DNA of 23,708 bases from Nitrospinota bacterium (GCA_015231995.1 JADGAO010000018.1:1-23708), one strand, 5' to 3'. Shown: positions 14,807-23,238, counted from the first letter of the stretch. A program made the numbers and translations. Notes: generated by a model from the sequence alone, not told the origin.

Positions 14807-15876
14807 ACGCAAGCCTCGTAAACTTCCAGCGTCATCCGCGCTACCTTCTCCCACGAATAGGCTCGGACGCGCTCGCGGCCCTTGGCGATGTAATCGGCTC
14901 GGTATGCCGGGTCGTTTTTAAGTTTAGCCAGCCCCTCGGCCATTGAGCGGTAATCGAGCGGGTCGGCCATGACAGCCGAATCGCCCAATATCTCCGGCAT
15001 ACACGACGCGTTGGAAGCCACAACCGGAGTTCCGCACGCCATCGCCTCCAGAGGAGGCAGGCCGAACCCCTCGTGAAACGACGGGAACAACAGCGCCGAC
15101 GCGCCGGAGTAGAGAGCCGCCATCTCCCCCTTTTCGATGTTCTGGCCGATGAAGCGAACTCTTCCTTCAACTCCCGCAAAAAGTTTTTTGCTGTCGTCGC
15201 TCACGCGCCCGGCGACAACAAAAAAAGAATCATCTCCCATAAGGCGTAGCGCTTCCGCGACGGCTTTGAGGTTTTTGTGTGGCCTGTCTGATCCGACGAA
15301 AAGATAATAGCCGGGCGTTATCCCATACTTGTCCGCAGTTTTTTTGATTGCATCGTCTGAAGAGTGGGCGAAACCGTCCCCTCCACCGTTCGGTATCACG
15401 CGGATTTTTTCGGAAGTGGCGTTAAAAAGTCCGATCAGGTTGCGCTTTGTGTAATCCGACACGGTTATCACGCGCCGCGCACGAGTCACAGCCGAGCGGA
15501 TCATAAACCGGGCGTATTCGCGGGCAGGCAGGCCAAAAGCTGGGTCGAGCAGATGTATCACGTCATGCACGGTGACGACGGACGGAACCTTCATGAAAAA
15601 CGGCAAAACATAATGCGGCGCATGGAAGATGTCGAGACCTAGCCTGTTGGCTTTCGATGGGAGCGAGAAATGTTCCGCGACGGAATACTTGCCCGAAGGC
15701 TCGATGATTGTTGTGACGCGGGTTTTTAGGTCGTCGAATTTTTCCGCATCCTTCGGATCGAAAAACAGAACGTACTCGTTTTTATCGTCAACCCGCAGGA
15801 GATTTTCGACGAGGCTCGCGATATAACGGCCAATGCCGGTGTCGTTTATTTTGCGGATGTCAATGCCGATGCGCAT
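14803..15876 (-). CDS. GT4-family glycosyltransferase (mannosyltransferase-like)
   Basis: A 357-residue GT-B enzyme. It starts MRIGIDIRKINDTGIGRYI, with the Gly-rich acceptor-side loop, followed by EHFSLP, DIFHAPHYVLP, VVTVHDVIHL and RVITVSDYTKRNL, all common to GT4 mannosyl/rhamnosyltransferases of O-antigen and capsule loci. The donor domain has LFVGSDRPHKNL and LFPSFHEGFGLPPLEAMACGTPVVAS with the E-x7-E catalytic pair. First gene of a two-gene minus-strand unit with the other GT4. A TATAAT lies 19 nt upstream of its ATG. The product glycan is not known; no flippase or polymerase is in view. Confidence 0.87.
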   Translation of the reverse strand: MRIGIDIRKINDTGIGRYIASLVENLLRVDDKNEYVLFFDPKDAEKFDDLKTRVTTIIEPSGKYSVAEHFSLPSKANRLGLDIFHAPHYVLPFFMKVPSVVTVHDVIHLLDPAFGLPAREYARFMIRSAVTRARRVITVSDYTKRNLIGLFNATSEKIRVIPNGGGDGFAHSSDDAIKKTADKYGITPGYYLFVGSDRPHKNLKAVAEALRLMGDDSFFVVAGRVSDDSKKLFAGVEGRVRFIGQNIEKGEMAALYSGASALLFPSFHEGFGLPPLEAMACGTPVVASNASCMPEILGDSAVMADPLDYRSMAEGLAKLKNDPAYRADYIAKGRERVRAYSWEKVARMTLEVYEACV

Positions 15877-15894
15877 TTAAAAAAGCCGATAATT

Positions 15895-15900
15895 ATTATA
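15895..15900 (-). promoter_or_regulatory. -10 element before the glycosyltransferase pair
   Basis: Perfect TATAAT on the minus strand, about 19 nt before ATG 15876. No good -35 is found at normal spacing. Leader would be about 12 nt, and there is no strong ribosome site. Confidence 0.35.
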
Positions 15901-16015
15901 AATATCAGTCATCACATTAAAGCCGAGTTTCAAAGTTGAAACGAGATTCTTCACGGAGTTTACCCTGAGGCTATCGAAGGACTATGCTCTGTTCATTTAG
16001 ACAAGCGTTCATTAG

Positions 16016-16114
16016 TTGTCATCCTGAGGGAGCTTAAGCGACCGAAGGATCAAAGTAGAACAAATTTTTTCTATATAGATTCTTCACTTCGCTACGCTCC
16101 GTTCAGAATGACAA
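16016..16114 (+). repeat. Interspersed palindromic repeat, family A, copy 3
   Basis: A 99-bp element: TTGTCATCCTGAGGGAGC, CGACCGAAGGATC, a centre with GTAGAACAAATTTTTTCTA, GATTCTTCACTTCGCTACGC, and CGTTCAGAATGACAA. Most complete copy in the window. Just upstream (about 15958-15980) is CCCTGAGGCTATCGAAGGAC, a fragment of another common CTGAGCCTGTCGAAGG-type repeat. Lies between recN and the GT4 pair. Confidence 0.85.
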
Positions 16115-16155
16115 TATTGAGAGCGTGATGGATTATGCAAATACCCTTTGCCCCC

Positions 16156-17862
16156 TCACCCCTTCACATCGTCGAGCGCATCCTCCGCCCACTTCAACGC
16201 GCTCTCGCGCGCTCCTTCGCCGCCGGCCATGCGGGCGAGTTCTTCTATCCTTCCGGCCCTGTCCAGCAGAGTGACGCCGACGGAGACTTTCCCTTTTTTC
16301 GTCCCTTTTGCCACGACAAAATGCGTGTGGCTCTGCCGCGCCACCTGCGCCAGATGCGTGACGCAAAACACTTGGCAACTTTTTGCGAGGGCGCGAAGTT
16401 TTTCCCCAAGCCTATCCGCCGTCACGCCGCCGATACCCGTGTCCACCTCGTCGAAGATCATCACAGGCACGGGCTGGTCGCCTGTCAACACGGCCTTCAA
16501 CGCCAGCATCAACCTGCTTATTTCGCCGCCGGAGGCTATTTTCGACATCGGTTTTTCCGGCTCGCCGGGGTTTGCGCTGAACATTATCTCCACGCGCCCC
16601 GCGCCGTTGGACGAAAGCTTTATTCGCCGTCCGTCCATTTCCATCGGGCTTTCGGGGTCGTCGTCATAGGTGAACGATAACGACAGTTTCGCCCTGGCCA
16701 TGTTCAAGTCTTTCAACTCCCGTTCCACTTTGCGGCAGAACTCCGCCACTCCGTCTTTGCGTTTTTTATCCAGTTGACCAGCAAGTTTGGAGGTCTCCCC
16801 GCCCAACTGTTCGACTTCCCCGGCGAGCCTGTCCATGTGGTTCCTGTCGAACTCGATAGACTCAAGCTCCGTTCGGGCGCGTCCGGCGTAGGCGAGTATT
16901 TCCTCAATACTGTCCCCATATTTTTTCTTGAGGCTTCGGATTAGATCGAGCCTGTCTTCCAACTCCTCCAGCCGATTCGGGTCGCGTTCCAGCGTCCCGG
17001 CGTAGGAGCGTATGGACGCCGATGCGTCGCGGGCCTGCATCAACGCGCTGGTAAGCTCTTCGAGCGCGGGTTTGACGGTGTCATCAAGCTCGGCCATCTG
17101 CTCCAACGCCACACGCGCCCGCGTTATCAACCCCTCGGCATTCTCGTCGCCCTCGTCCAGCGCACCGATAGCCGAATGCGCCAGTTCCGCCAGTTTCTCG
17201 GAATGTTTGAGCCTTCTGCGCTCGCGTTCCAGGCTCTCCCCTTCCCCTGCCGACAGTCCCGCCTTGTCAACTTCGTCCACCTGGAACTTGAGGAGGTCTA
17301 TCCTGCGTTCTGTTTCCTTCTGGTTTTCCTTGAGTTCCCTGAGCCGTTTTCTGGCTGATGAATATTTATCGTAGCTTGTTTTGTAACGTCCGCGTTCCGC
17401 GTCCAGCTTTAAAAACCTGTCGAGGTAGGGAAGGTGCGTGACGGGGTTGATCAACGTCTGGCTTTCGTGCTGGCCGTGGATGTCCACGAGAGCTTCGCCG
17501 ACGGTTTTGAGTTGGGCTACGGTGGCCTGCGCCCCGTTGAGAAAGAGCTTGTTTCTGCCGGAGCGGGAAACGATCCGGCGGATGATAAGCTCCCCGTCGG
17601 CGGAATCCATCCCCTGTTCCCTTAGCCAATCGGAAATGGACGGGGTTTTGTCGAGACCGAACACCGCCTCCACCACGGCCTGATCCGCGCCGGAGCGTAT
17701 CATCTCTTCGCTGGCGCGTCCGCCCAGGGCCACTTCCAGTGCGCCGACCAGGATGGATTTGCCAGCTCCGGTCTCCCCCGTGAGCGCGTTGAAACCGGGT
17801 GTGAAGCTAAGCGAGGCTTCTTCGACGATGGCGAAGTCCCGAACCGATAGCTCTTTTAGCAT
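16156..17862 (-). CDS. recN: DNA repair protein RecN
   Basis: A 568-residue SMC-like ATPase for double-strand break repair. Walker A GETGAGKS is at 29-36; the RecN-specific DIHGQHE is at 127-133; the middle (about 150-400) is coiled coil; the ABC signature ASGGEISRLML is at about 443-453; Walker B VMIFDEVDTGIGG at 467-479; and VTHLAQVA with the switch His at 501-508. Length is normal. ATG 17862 lies 3 nt after the cyclase stop, so nadK, the cyclase and recN form one transcript. nadK next to recN is a widely conserved pairing; here a cyclase is set between them. Confidence 0.97.
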   Translation of the reverse strand: MLKELSVRDFAIVEEASLSFTPGFNALTGETGAGKSILVGALEVALGGRASEEMIRSGADQAVVEAVFGLDKTPSISDWLREQGMDSADGELIIRRIVSRSGRNKLFLNGAQATVAQLKTVGEALVDIHGQHESQTLINPVTHLPYLDRFLKLDAERGRYKTSYDKYSSARKRLRELKENQKETERRIDLLKFQVDEVDKAGLSAGEGESLERERRRLKHSEKLAELAHSAIGALDEGDENAEGLITRARVALEQMAELDDTVKPALEELTSALMQARDASASIRSYAGTLERDPNRLEELEDRLDLIRSLKKKYGDSIEEILAYAGRARTELESIEFDRNHMDRLAGEVEQLGGETSKLAGQLDKKRKDGVAEFCRKVERELKDLNMARAKLSLSFTYDDDPESPMEMDGRRIKLSSNGAGRVEIMFSANPGEPEKPMSKIASGGEISRLMLALKAVLTGDQPVPVMIFDEVDTGIGGVTADRLGEKLRALAKSCQVFCVTHLAQVARQSHTHFVVAKGTKKGKVSVGVTLLDRAGRIEELARMAGGEGARESALKWAEDALDDVKG

Positions 17863-17865
17863 CCC

Positions 17866-18927
17866 TTATTTTGCGCCGAGCAGTGGGCGTATCGTGTTCC
17901 TGCCGGACTGTTTGGCCAGATACAGGTTGTTATCGGCAGTCTTTTGCGAGTCTTCCGCGCCCATCCCGTTTTTTATTTCCGAAATGCCGGCGGAGACTGT
18001 TATCTCCTCCACCTTGTCGCGGATGACAAACTCGTTGTCGTTGATAATTCTGCGCGCCTTTTCCATTATCGCAAAAGCCTGTTCCAGCTTGGCGCCGGAG
18101 AGGATCACCGCAAACTCCTCCCCGCCATACCGGAACACTTCCCCGTTCATTCCAACGGATTCCTTGAGCATGGAGGCTATGGCGCGAAGGGCCTTGTCCC
18201 CGACGTGGTGGCCGTATGTGTCGTTGATGCGCTTGAAATGGTCAATGTCCACCATCGCAAACGCGGAGACAGCGGAGTTGCGCTCCACCCACTTTATCTC
18301 CTCGGCCAGAGATTCGTTGAAGGCCCTCCGGTTGGCGATTTGCGTGAGGTCGTCAATCCTGGCCTCCGCGCGGGCGTTGGTGAGCATCTCCCGAAGGTTT
18401 GTGATCTGCGAGGAGTAGTTCTCCATCTGGACGCTTATATTTTTGTTCTGGCTGGCGATCCTCTTGGTGTCGCTTAACAGGGCCACCACCATCGTGGAGA
18501 CCTGCTCGATATCGGCCTTGGCCTCCATCTTGCCCGCGAAGTCGGAAAGCTTGTCGCCATACGTGGCGTTGGTCTCCGACAGTGTCTTAAGGTCGCGGGC
18601 GATAGGCTCGATCAGTTTTTTGGTTTCGATGTTGGCCTTACTCACCGCCTGGAACTCCGCTTCCAGTTTCTTGCGTTCCTCATCAGAGATGTCCTTGGCG
18701 AAAAACCTGCCGTAAAGCTGGGATGTGATACGGTCATCGGGCCTTATCCCATTTGACACCATGTCCTTGACGGCCTTGACCAGCTCCAGGTTAGCTCCCT
18801 GATAGTACTCGTACCAGACAAAATAGTTCTTGGGCGTCATGGGTATGCCGTTCTCGGCCATGAAGGGGAGAGCCTTCCTGGCTATAACGGTGGATTGATC
18901 CGGTTGAGCTTCGTTACTCTTTTCCAT
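17866..18927 (-). CDS. GGDEF diguanylate cyclase with N-terminal helical domain, no I-site
   Basis: A 353-residue soluble GGDEF protein. Residues 14-75 form a helical domain (ARKALPFMAENGIPMTPKNY, FVWYEYYQG) also found at the N-terminus of other bacterial cyclases; its ligand is not known to me. A long coiled coil (about 85-190) follows. The catalytic domain has DDLTQIANRRAFN, DIDHFKRINDTYGH and the active loop RYGGEEF (GGEEF 268-272). The RxxD inhibitory site is replaced by GMNG at 259-262, so product feedback is probably absent, unlike the first cyclase in the window. The 5' end overlaps the end of nadK by 14 nt; recN follows at 3 nt. A GGGGGGAAG stretch about 10 nt upstream may serve as the ribosome site. 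Confidence 0.93.
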   Translation of the reverse strand: MEKSNEAQPDQSTVIARKALPFMAENGIPMTPKNYFVWYEYYQGANLELVKAVKDMVSNGIRPDDRITSQLYGRFFAKDISDEERKKLEAEFQAVSKANIETKKLIEPIARDLKTLSETNATYGDKLSDFAGKMEAKADIEQVSTMVVALLSDTKRIASQNKNISVQMENYSSQITNLREMLTNARAEARIDDLTQIANRRAFNESLAEEIKWVERNSAVSAFAMVDIDHFKRINDTYGHHVGDKALRAIASMLKESVGMNGEVFRYGGEEFAVILSGAKLEQAFAIMEKARRIINDNEFVIRDKVEEITVSAGISEIKNGMGAEDSQKTADNNLYLAKQSGRNTIRPLLGAK

Positions 18928-19789
18928 ACCTTATGGCTTCCCCCCATTTCAGCTTTCCCCTTAGAAGCTGGTAGTAGTTCTTGTGCGGCGAAAGGATGAT
19001 CCGCGTCACCGAGGCGGATTTTTTTATAAGCAACCTGTCCCTGAAGCTCATCTGGAAACCGACCTGCCCGTCCATTGTAGCCACAGCCTCGGTCTGAATG
19101 GACGGGGCCAGGGCTATCTCGACGGTGTGCCCATCCGGGATGACGATAGGCCTGTTGCTCAACGTGTGCGGGCATATGGGGCTGATGATCATCGCGCCAA
19201 GCGAAGGATGCATGATAGGCCCGCCCACGGAGAGGTTATACGCCGTGGAGCCGGTGGGAGTGGCCACCAAAAGGCCATCGGCCACATACTCGTTGACGAA
19301 AATCCCGTCCACATAAACGAGCATGTGCGGCATCCGGGCGAACGCGCCTCGGTTGAGGGCCACATCGTTTAACACGGTGTAGGAGGTTACGTTTTTACCT
19401 TCGCGGGAGACCACAGCGTCGAGCATGGCCCGGTCTTCGCTCATGAAGTCGCCAGCGAGCGCCCGTTCGAGAGCCGGGATCATCTCTTCGTAAGCGAATT
19501 CGGTCAGAAAACCCAGTCCCCCCAGGTTCACGCCAAGAATGGGAGCGTCGTTGCCCTCCATCAGGCGGGCGACCCCGAGAAACGTGCCGTCTCCCCCCAT
19601 GACCACGATGAGGTCGGCCTGGCGGGCGAGGTCTATCTTCTTTACCCCGGATTTGACGCCGGCGACCCTTGCCGATTCTTCGTCAATCATATGCGATATG
19701 CCGCGTTCGTCAAGCCAGGCTGTGAGGGCTCTTAACCCCTCAGAGGCAAGCGGGCTGTGGGTCTTGGCTACTATTCCGACTTTTTTCAT
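18914..19789 (-). CDS. nadK: NAD kinase
   Basis: A 291-residue NAD kinase making NADP from NAD and ATP (or polyphosphate). Motifs: MKKVGIVAKTHS start, VVMGGDGTFLG with GGDGT at 65-69, ILGVNLGGLGFLTEF, VLNDVALNRG, and NEYVADGLLVATPTGSTAYNLSVGGPI with the NE/D and substrate loops. ATG 19789 is chosen because it gives the usual MKKVGIV start; an upstream ATG at 19828 would add 13 residues of non-family sequence. Heads the operon with the cyclase and recN. A weak promoter (TTGAAT, 16 nt, TATCTT at 19805-19810) would put the start about 9 nt before the ATG, close to leaderless. Confidence 0.96.
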   Translation of the reverse strand: MKKVGIVAKTHSPLASEGLRALTAWLDERGISHMIDEESARVAGVKSGVKKIDLARQADLIVVMGGDGTFLGVARLMEGNDAPILGVNLGGLGFLTEFAYEEMIPALERALAGDFMSEDRAMLDAVVSREGKNVTSYTVLNDVALNRGAFARMPHMLVYVDGIFVNEYVADGLLVATPTGSTAYNLSVGGPIMHPSLGAMIISPICPHTLSNRPIVIPDGHTVEIALAPSIQTEAVATMDGQVGFQMSFRDRLLIKKSASVTRIILSPHKNYYQLLRGKLKWGEAIRYGKE

Positions 19790-20044
19790 GCAACGCTGAA
19801 GTGTAAGATATAAGGGCGCCAGAAACATTCAAAATTCAGCATTCAAAATACCATAGCGGATGGACTATGGCAATTACGCCTAGGCCAGAGAGAGCGGAAC
19901 GGTTAATTGTCGAGCGACGCTCCGAAATACGATGGCTTGAAAACGCTGTTTTTAATTGAACACTTCCCTGCGATTATATGATTATATACCCAGCGGGGAA
20001 TCTGGGCGTTTGCGTTATAACCACTATTTACAGGTGCGGTGATT
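19790..20044. other. Divergent intergenic region between nadK and the porin gene
   Basis: 255 nt. Features seen are a double ATTCAAAAT motif near 19826-19850, a short hairpin CCATAG(19851-19856)/CTATGG(19865-19870), and an AT-rich stretch GATTATATGATTATATAC near 19972-19989 that may contain the porin promoter, though no -35 at correct spacing is clear. Confidence 0.4.
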
Positions 20045-21367
20045 ATGAGAAAGATTGCGCTTCCATTTATTGTTCCAGGCGCCATGGCTAAACCGGCCAA
20101 ATTCCGAATGTTTTCTTTCATTTTCGCCGCAGTTCTATTCATCAATCCTTTTCAGGCTTTTGGAGAGGATAAGAAGGCCGACGCAGACGCGCACAAATCC
20201 CACCAGGAGCATTCCGCCGAAGCCCCCGGCTTTCCCGGAACTGCCGGTTCTGCGGAGAAAGAAGCGAAGGTTCATGGTCATGAAGAGGGACTTGTGGCCG
20301 AACATGGCCTCACCGGAAACTGGGGTGGCCTGCGCGACACACTGGTGACAAACGGGATAACGATAAAGGCGGTTTACACGGGTGAAAACGCAAGCTCCTT
20401 TTCGGGCGGGGCGTTAAACAAGACAGGCTCCATTTATCACGACAACCTCGACCTCACCCTTAGCGTTGACACGGGCAAAGCAGGGCTTTGGGAGGGGGGA
20501 ACTTTATGGATATACGGTTTGCGGAATCAGGGCCCCAACCCGTCCGAAGAGTTGATCGGCGATATGCAGGGAGCCAGCAATATCAGCGCACCGGAACAGT
20601 TCATCGTCAACGAGGCCTGGTTCAACCAGGAATTCGCCGATGGCGCGGTGGCGATACTGGCTGGTCTGCACAACCTCAACTCCGAATTTTACGTCTCCAC
20701 TTACGCAACGGTGTTCCTGAACTCTTCGTTCGGGATAGGGCCGGAGTTTTCCGGCAACGTGCCTGTTTCGTTGTTTCCCAAGTCCGGCCTGGGAGCGCGT
20801 TTGCGGGTGGCGCCGTTTGAAAACGCATATGTTCAGGCCGCCATTTATGACGGCGACCCTTCCACGCGCGAACTGGAATCCGCCGAGGGCAACCTTGTGA
20901 TCGCCGAAGCCGGTTATGAGATTGAAGGTAGCGATTATAAAATCGGCTACTGGCGTCATTCCGCCGAGAAGGAGTATGGGGAAAAGACTTTCGATGGCGA
21001 CTATGGAGTGTACGGCGTAATAGATCAACAGCTATTTGCGTTAGACAACGAGGCGCATAGCTCCATCGGCGTTTTCCTCCAGTACGGAGTTGTCCCGGAA
21101 GAGCGCAACGAAATCACCGGTTATATCGGCGCAGGCCTGCATTTGCACGGCATGATCCCATACCGTGATGTTGACGACCTCGCTTTTGGCGTAGCGATGG
21201 CGAAAACGCATCTTGATGCGGAAACGGTTTATGAACTGACCTATCGGCTTGTCGCGACACCGTGGCTGAGCCTGCGCCCGTCTTACCAGTGGATTGTAAA
21301 CCCGGGCGGCGACTCGTCGGTTAAAACGGCCAATGTCGGGTTATTGCGCTTTGAATTGCAGTTGTGA
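20045..21367 (+). CDS. OprB-family carbohydrate-selective porin
   Basis: A 440-residue outer-membrane beta-barrel of the OprB family (PF04966 type). Signal peptide: hydrophobic core MFSFIFAAVLFINPFQAFG with likely cleavage before EDKK at about residue 41. A His-rich linker (about 41-85, containing HKSHQEH and VHGHEEG) precedes the barrel start LTGNWGGLRDTLVTNGITI, the OprB hallmark. Later features include NEAWFNQEF, AGLHNLNSEF, SLFPKSGLGARL and the final strand VGLLRFELQL ending in an aromatic-free Leu. ATG 20045 has AGGTG 8 nt upstream; an in-frame ATG at 20084 would give a more usual signal length and is a real alternative. Substrate not known; the linker may bind metal, which is speculation. 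Confidence 0.85.
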   Translation: MRKIALPFIVPGAMAKPAKFRMFSFIFAAVLFINPFQAFGEDKKADADAHKSHQEHSAEAPGFPGTAGSAEKEAKVHGHEEGLVAEHGLTGNWGGLRDTLVTNGITIKAVYTGENASSFSGGALNKTGSIYHDNLDLTLSVDTGKAGLWEGGTLWIYGLRNQGPNPSEELIGDMQGASNISAPEQFIVNEAWFNQEFADGAVAILAGLHNLNSEFYVSTYATVFLNSSFGIGPEFSGNVPVSLFPKSGLGARLRVAPFENAYVQAAIYDGDPSTRELESAEGNLVIAEAGYEIEGSDYKIGYWRHSAEKEYGEKTFDGDYGVYGVIDQQLFALDNEAHSSIGVFLQYGVVPEERNEITGYIGAGLHLHGMIPYRDVDDLAFGVAMAKTHLDAETVYELTYRLVATPWLSLRPSYQWIVNPGGDSSVKTANVGLLRFELQL

Positions 21368-21490
21368 CGGGGAGGTGGATTCAATCCGGCCAATCGCGCA
21401 TGAAAGGCGAGGGGTACGTGGACGACTTCAGAACTTTTGTGGCGGAAGGTTTTTGCACAGCGACCGATAACGGTTAACGAGCGGCGCCTG

Positions 21491-21790
21491 CTATTCCTCC
21501 GTCGTCGGGATGCGAAGGCGCCGCTCGGAGCGCCATATGCGCACGACCCGGACCTTTTCCCGTTCGAGCTTATAGACGATGCGAAAGGGGGGATGGATCA
21601 GCTCCCGTAGGAACGGCTGGTCGAACTCCGGGACGATGCGGCCCGACTGCGGGTGTGACGCAAGCCGTTCCACCTGTCCGAATATCTCCTCGACGAAACG
21701 GTGGCCAACCTCCGGGGCGCTCTGCTCGGCATACCAGTTGAGGAGCCCTTCCATATCGCGGACCGCCGATGCGGCAAACGTGATTTTCAC
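21491..21790 (-). CDS. ParE/RelE-superfamily toxin
   Basis: A 99-residue protein of the ParE-like toxin family. It reads MKITFAASAVRDMEGLLNWY, RFVEEIFGQVERLASHPQSG and PPFRIVYKLEREKVRVVRIW with the usual Arg-rich end (RSERRLR). Start is GTG at 21790, 6 nt after the antitoxin stop. Target (gyrase for ParE or ribosome for RelE) cannot be told from sequence. Paired with a Phd/YefM-type antitoxin upstream. Confidence 0.88.
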   Translation of the reverse strand: MKITFAASAVRDMEGLLNWYAEQSAPEVGHRFVEEIFGQVERLASHPQSGRIVPEFDQPFLRELIHPPFRIVYKLEREKVRVVRIWRSERRLRIPTTEE

Positions 21791-21796
21791 CCGGGC

Positions 21797-22066
21797 CTAC
21801 TTCAGGCCGAGGCGTTTCCTGGCGTCGTCCAGTGACATCTCCGCTCCCTTGTCGAGGTCTGCCAAACCGGCGACGACCCCTCGCATAAAAGCCCGCTCCT
21901 CTTCGCCCTTCTCGAAGTCAGCGACCGACTGAAGGACAGCGACCCCTCTCCCCCGGTTGGTCAGAAGCAGGGGGCGATGCGCTTCGGTCGTTTGTTTCAC
22001 CGCTTTGCCGGGGTTCGTCTTCAGGTCGGCGAGAGGAAGAAGGTCTTCCGAAAACTTGACGTTCAC
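21797..22066 (-). CDS. Phd/YefM-type antitoxin
   Basis: An 89-residue antitoxin. NVKFSEDLLPLADLKTNPGK and LLTNRGRGVAVLQSVADFEK match the Phd/YefM DNA-binding fold; the C-terminal EMSLDDARKRLGLK would wrap the toxin. I chose GTG 22066 because GAGG lies 6 nt upstream; ATG 22072 has that GAGG directly against it and would add two residues. Antitoxin before toxin with a 6-nt gap is the typical order. The pair likely represses its own promoter. Confidence 0.85.
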   Translation of the reverse strand: MNVKFSEDLLPLADLKTNPGKAVKQTTEAHRPLLLTNRGRGVAVLQSVADFEKGEEERAFMRGVVAGLADLDKGAEMSLDDARKRLGLK

Positions 22067-22100
22067 GATCATCCTCGCAAGAGGGTTCTTAAGTGACCAT

Positions 22101-22106
22101 ATTATA
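22101..22106 (-). promoter_or_regulatory. -10 element of the toxin-antitoxin pair
   Basis: Perfect TATAAT on the minus strand, about 35 nt before the antitoxin GTG. The -35 region at 17-19 nt spacing (GAAAAC or CTGAAA) falls inside the palindrome at 22121-22144. Confidence 0.55.
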
Positions 22107-22120
22107 GCGCTACAAAGGTA

Positions 22121-22144
22121 TCCGTTTTCAGCTTTGAAAACGGA
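22121..22144. promoter_or_regulatory. Perfect palindrome over the antitoxin -35 region, likely operator
   Basis: TCCGTTTTCA-GCTT-TGAAAACGGA: ten perfect base pairs with a 4-nt centre. It covers the -35 position of the toxin-antitoxin promoter. Phd/YefM antitoxins bind palindromes at their own promoters, so an autorepression operator is the natural reading. No T tract follows on either strand. Confidence 0.55.
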
Positions 22145-22260
22145 CCTGTCCGCGCCGTCGGCTCTATTCAATCCTTACCGGCGCAACGGGACACAAGCTG
22201 AAGATCGGGCGGAATACGATTTCGTGGTAGGATTGTTTACAACGTGACATGCAAACAAAG

Positions 22261-22337
22261 TGGTCGGGATGAGAGGATTTGAACCTCCGACCCCTCGCTC
22301 CCGAAGCGAGTACTCTACCAGGCTGAGCCACATCCCG
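22261..22337 (-). tRNA. tRNA-Pro (CGG anticodon)
   Basis: A 77-nt cloverleaf on the minus strand with encoded CCA. Acceptor CGGGATG/CATCCCG, D-arm GCTC-AGCCTGGTA-GAGT, anticodon arm CTCGC-TTCGGGA-GCGAG with CGG at positions 34-36, T-arm GGAGG-TTCAAAT-CCTCT, discriminator A. CGG reads CCG proline codons. Confidence 0.95.
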
Positions 22338-22359
22338 ACGCGAAGGACAAACTCTAGCT

Positions 22360-22388
22360 AGACTATCATTTGGCCCGTTGTTTTTCAA
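22360..22388 (-). promoter_or_regulatory. Promoter candidate of tRNA-Pro
   Basis: On the minus strand: TTGAAA (22383-22388, 5 of 6), 17 nt, then TAGTCT (22360-22365, 3 of 6) preceded by TGA, which gives an extended -10. Start near 22353, about 16 nt before the tRNA. Confidence 0.45.
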
Positions 22389-22458
22389 CCTTCATTCCAG
22401 AAAACATGCGTTGGAATGGCTTGAATGGGCCTTGCCCACGCTGGAACGCCTCTGTTGT

Positions 22459-23199
22459 CTACCTGTTGCAATTATCCTCGATGGTTTCTATCTGGCTTAT
22501 TCTTTGCCTTATTTTTTCGGCTTCGCCCAACTCCCCAAGCTCTTCGAACAGTTTCACTTTGTCGTTAAGGGCATCCAAAGCGATCATCCTGCGCTCGTTG
22601 GCTGTATCGTCGCATGTGGGTTCGAACGTGGTTTGAATTCCACGTCCTTTAATCGAGCCTCTGACGTATGTGTGTACCGTATCCAGAAAGCCGATTTTTA
22701 GATTGGCGTAGCTGTTAATCTCCGCAAACAGTACCAGAAGGATAGCCCCATAGGCGGTGATGGCTATCGCATGTCGGGATAACCATATCCCCCATGACGC
22801 TACTTCTCTGATCGCATAGGGGACATAGGAGAAATATGTGGCGGCCTGGCTGGCAAGGGACAGCTCCAACTGCCCGTCTTGCGGGGTTTCGGTGTTATTG
22901 TTTGTGTCCGCCGGTTTGACGGAAACGGCTTTTTTGTTTGCCACATAGCTTGTGGAGACATCGGGAGACGTGTCTTTAAGGAACGATTCCGAAAGGTTTT
23001 TCCGGGCCATTTCAGCCCGCATGGCGTTCAGCTTTTCATAAACGCTCAACCGGTCGAACCTGCGCCATTTTTGCATTCCCTCCTTCTGGATGTAAGTGTC
23101 GGCGTTTATCTCGCCGTTGAGAAAGGCGCGCGCAAGCTGATCAATGGTGAGAGGGCCGATTTTTTCGTCATTCCCCTTTGCGTAATACCATTCCGCCAT
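22459..23199 (-). CDS. GYF_2-domain single-pass membrane protein, function unknown
   Basis: A 246-residue protein. Residues 1-50 match the GYF_2 (DUF4339) domain: EWYYAKGNDEKIGPLTIDQL, INADTYIQKEGMQKWRRF, with the aromatic and GPL positions of the family. A low-complexity polar linker follows (to about 115), then a membrane helix (HAIAITAYGAILLVLFAEI, about 140-158), and a C-terminal part with an acidic/basic coiled coil (NDKVKLFEELGELGEAEKIR). Two Cys lie in the last third. ATG 23199 is chosen because MAEWYY begins the domain; a start at 23214 would add five residues. GYF_2 proteins usually bind other proteins in membrane processes; no specific role can be given. Confidence 0.75.
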   Translation of the reverse strand: MAEWYYAKGNDEKIGPLTIDQLARAFLNGEINADTYIQKEGMQKWRRFDRLSVYEKLNAMRAEMARKNLSESFLKDTSPDVSTSYVANKKAVSVKPADTNNNTETPQDGQLELSLASQAATYFSYVPYAIREVASWGIWLSRHAIAITAYGAILLVLFAEINSYANLKIGFLDTVHTYVRGSIKGRGIQTTFEPTCDDTANERRMIALDALNDKVKLFEELGELGEAEKIRQRISQIETIEDNCNR

Positions 23200-23238
23200 G
23201 AAGCCGCACCCCAAACGAGCTCGATTATTTTTAGCGCG

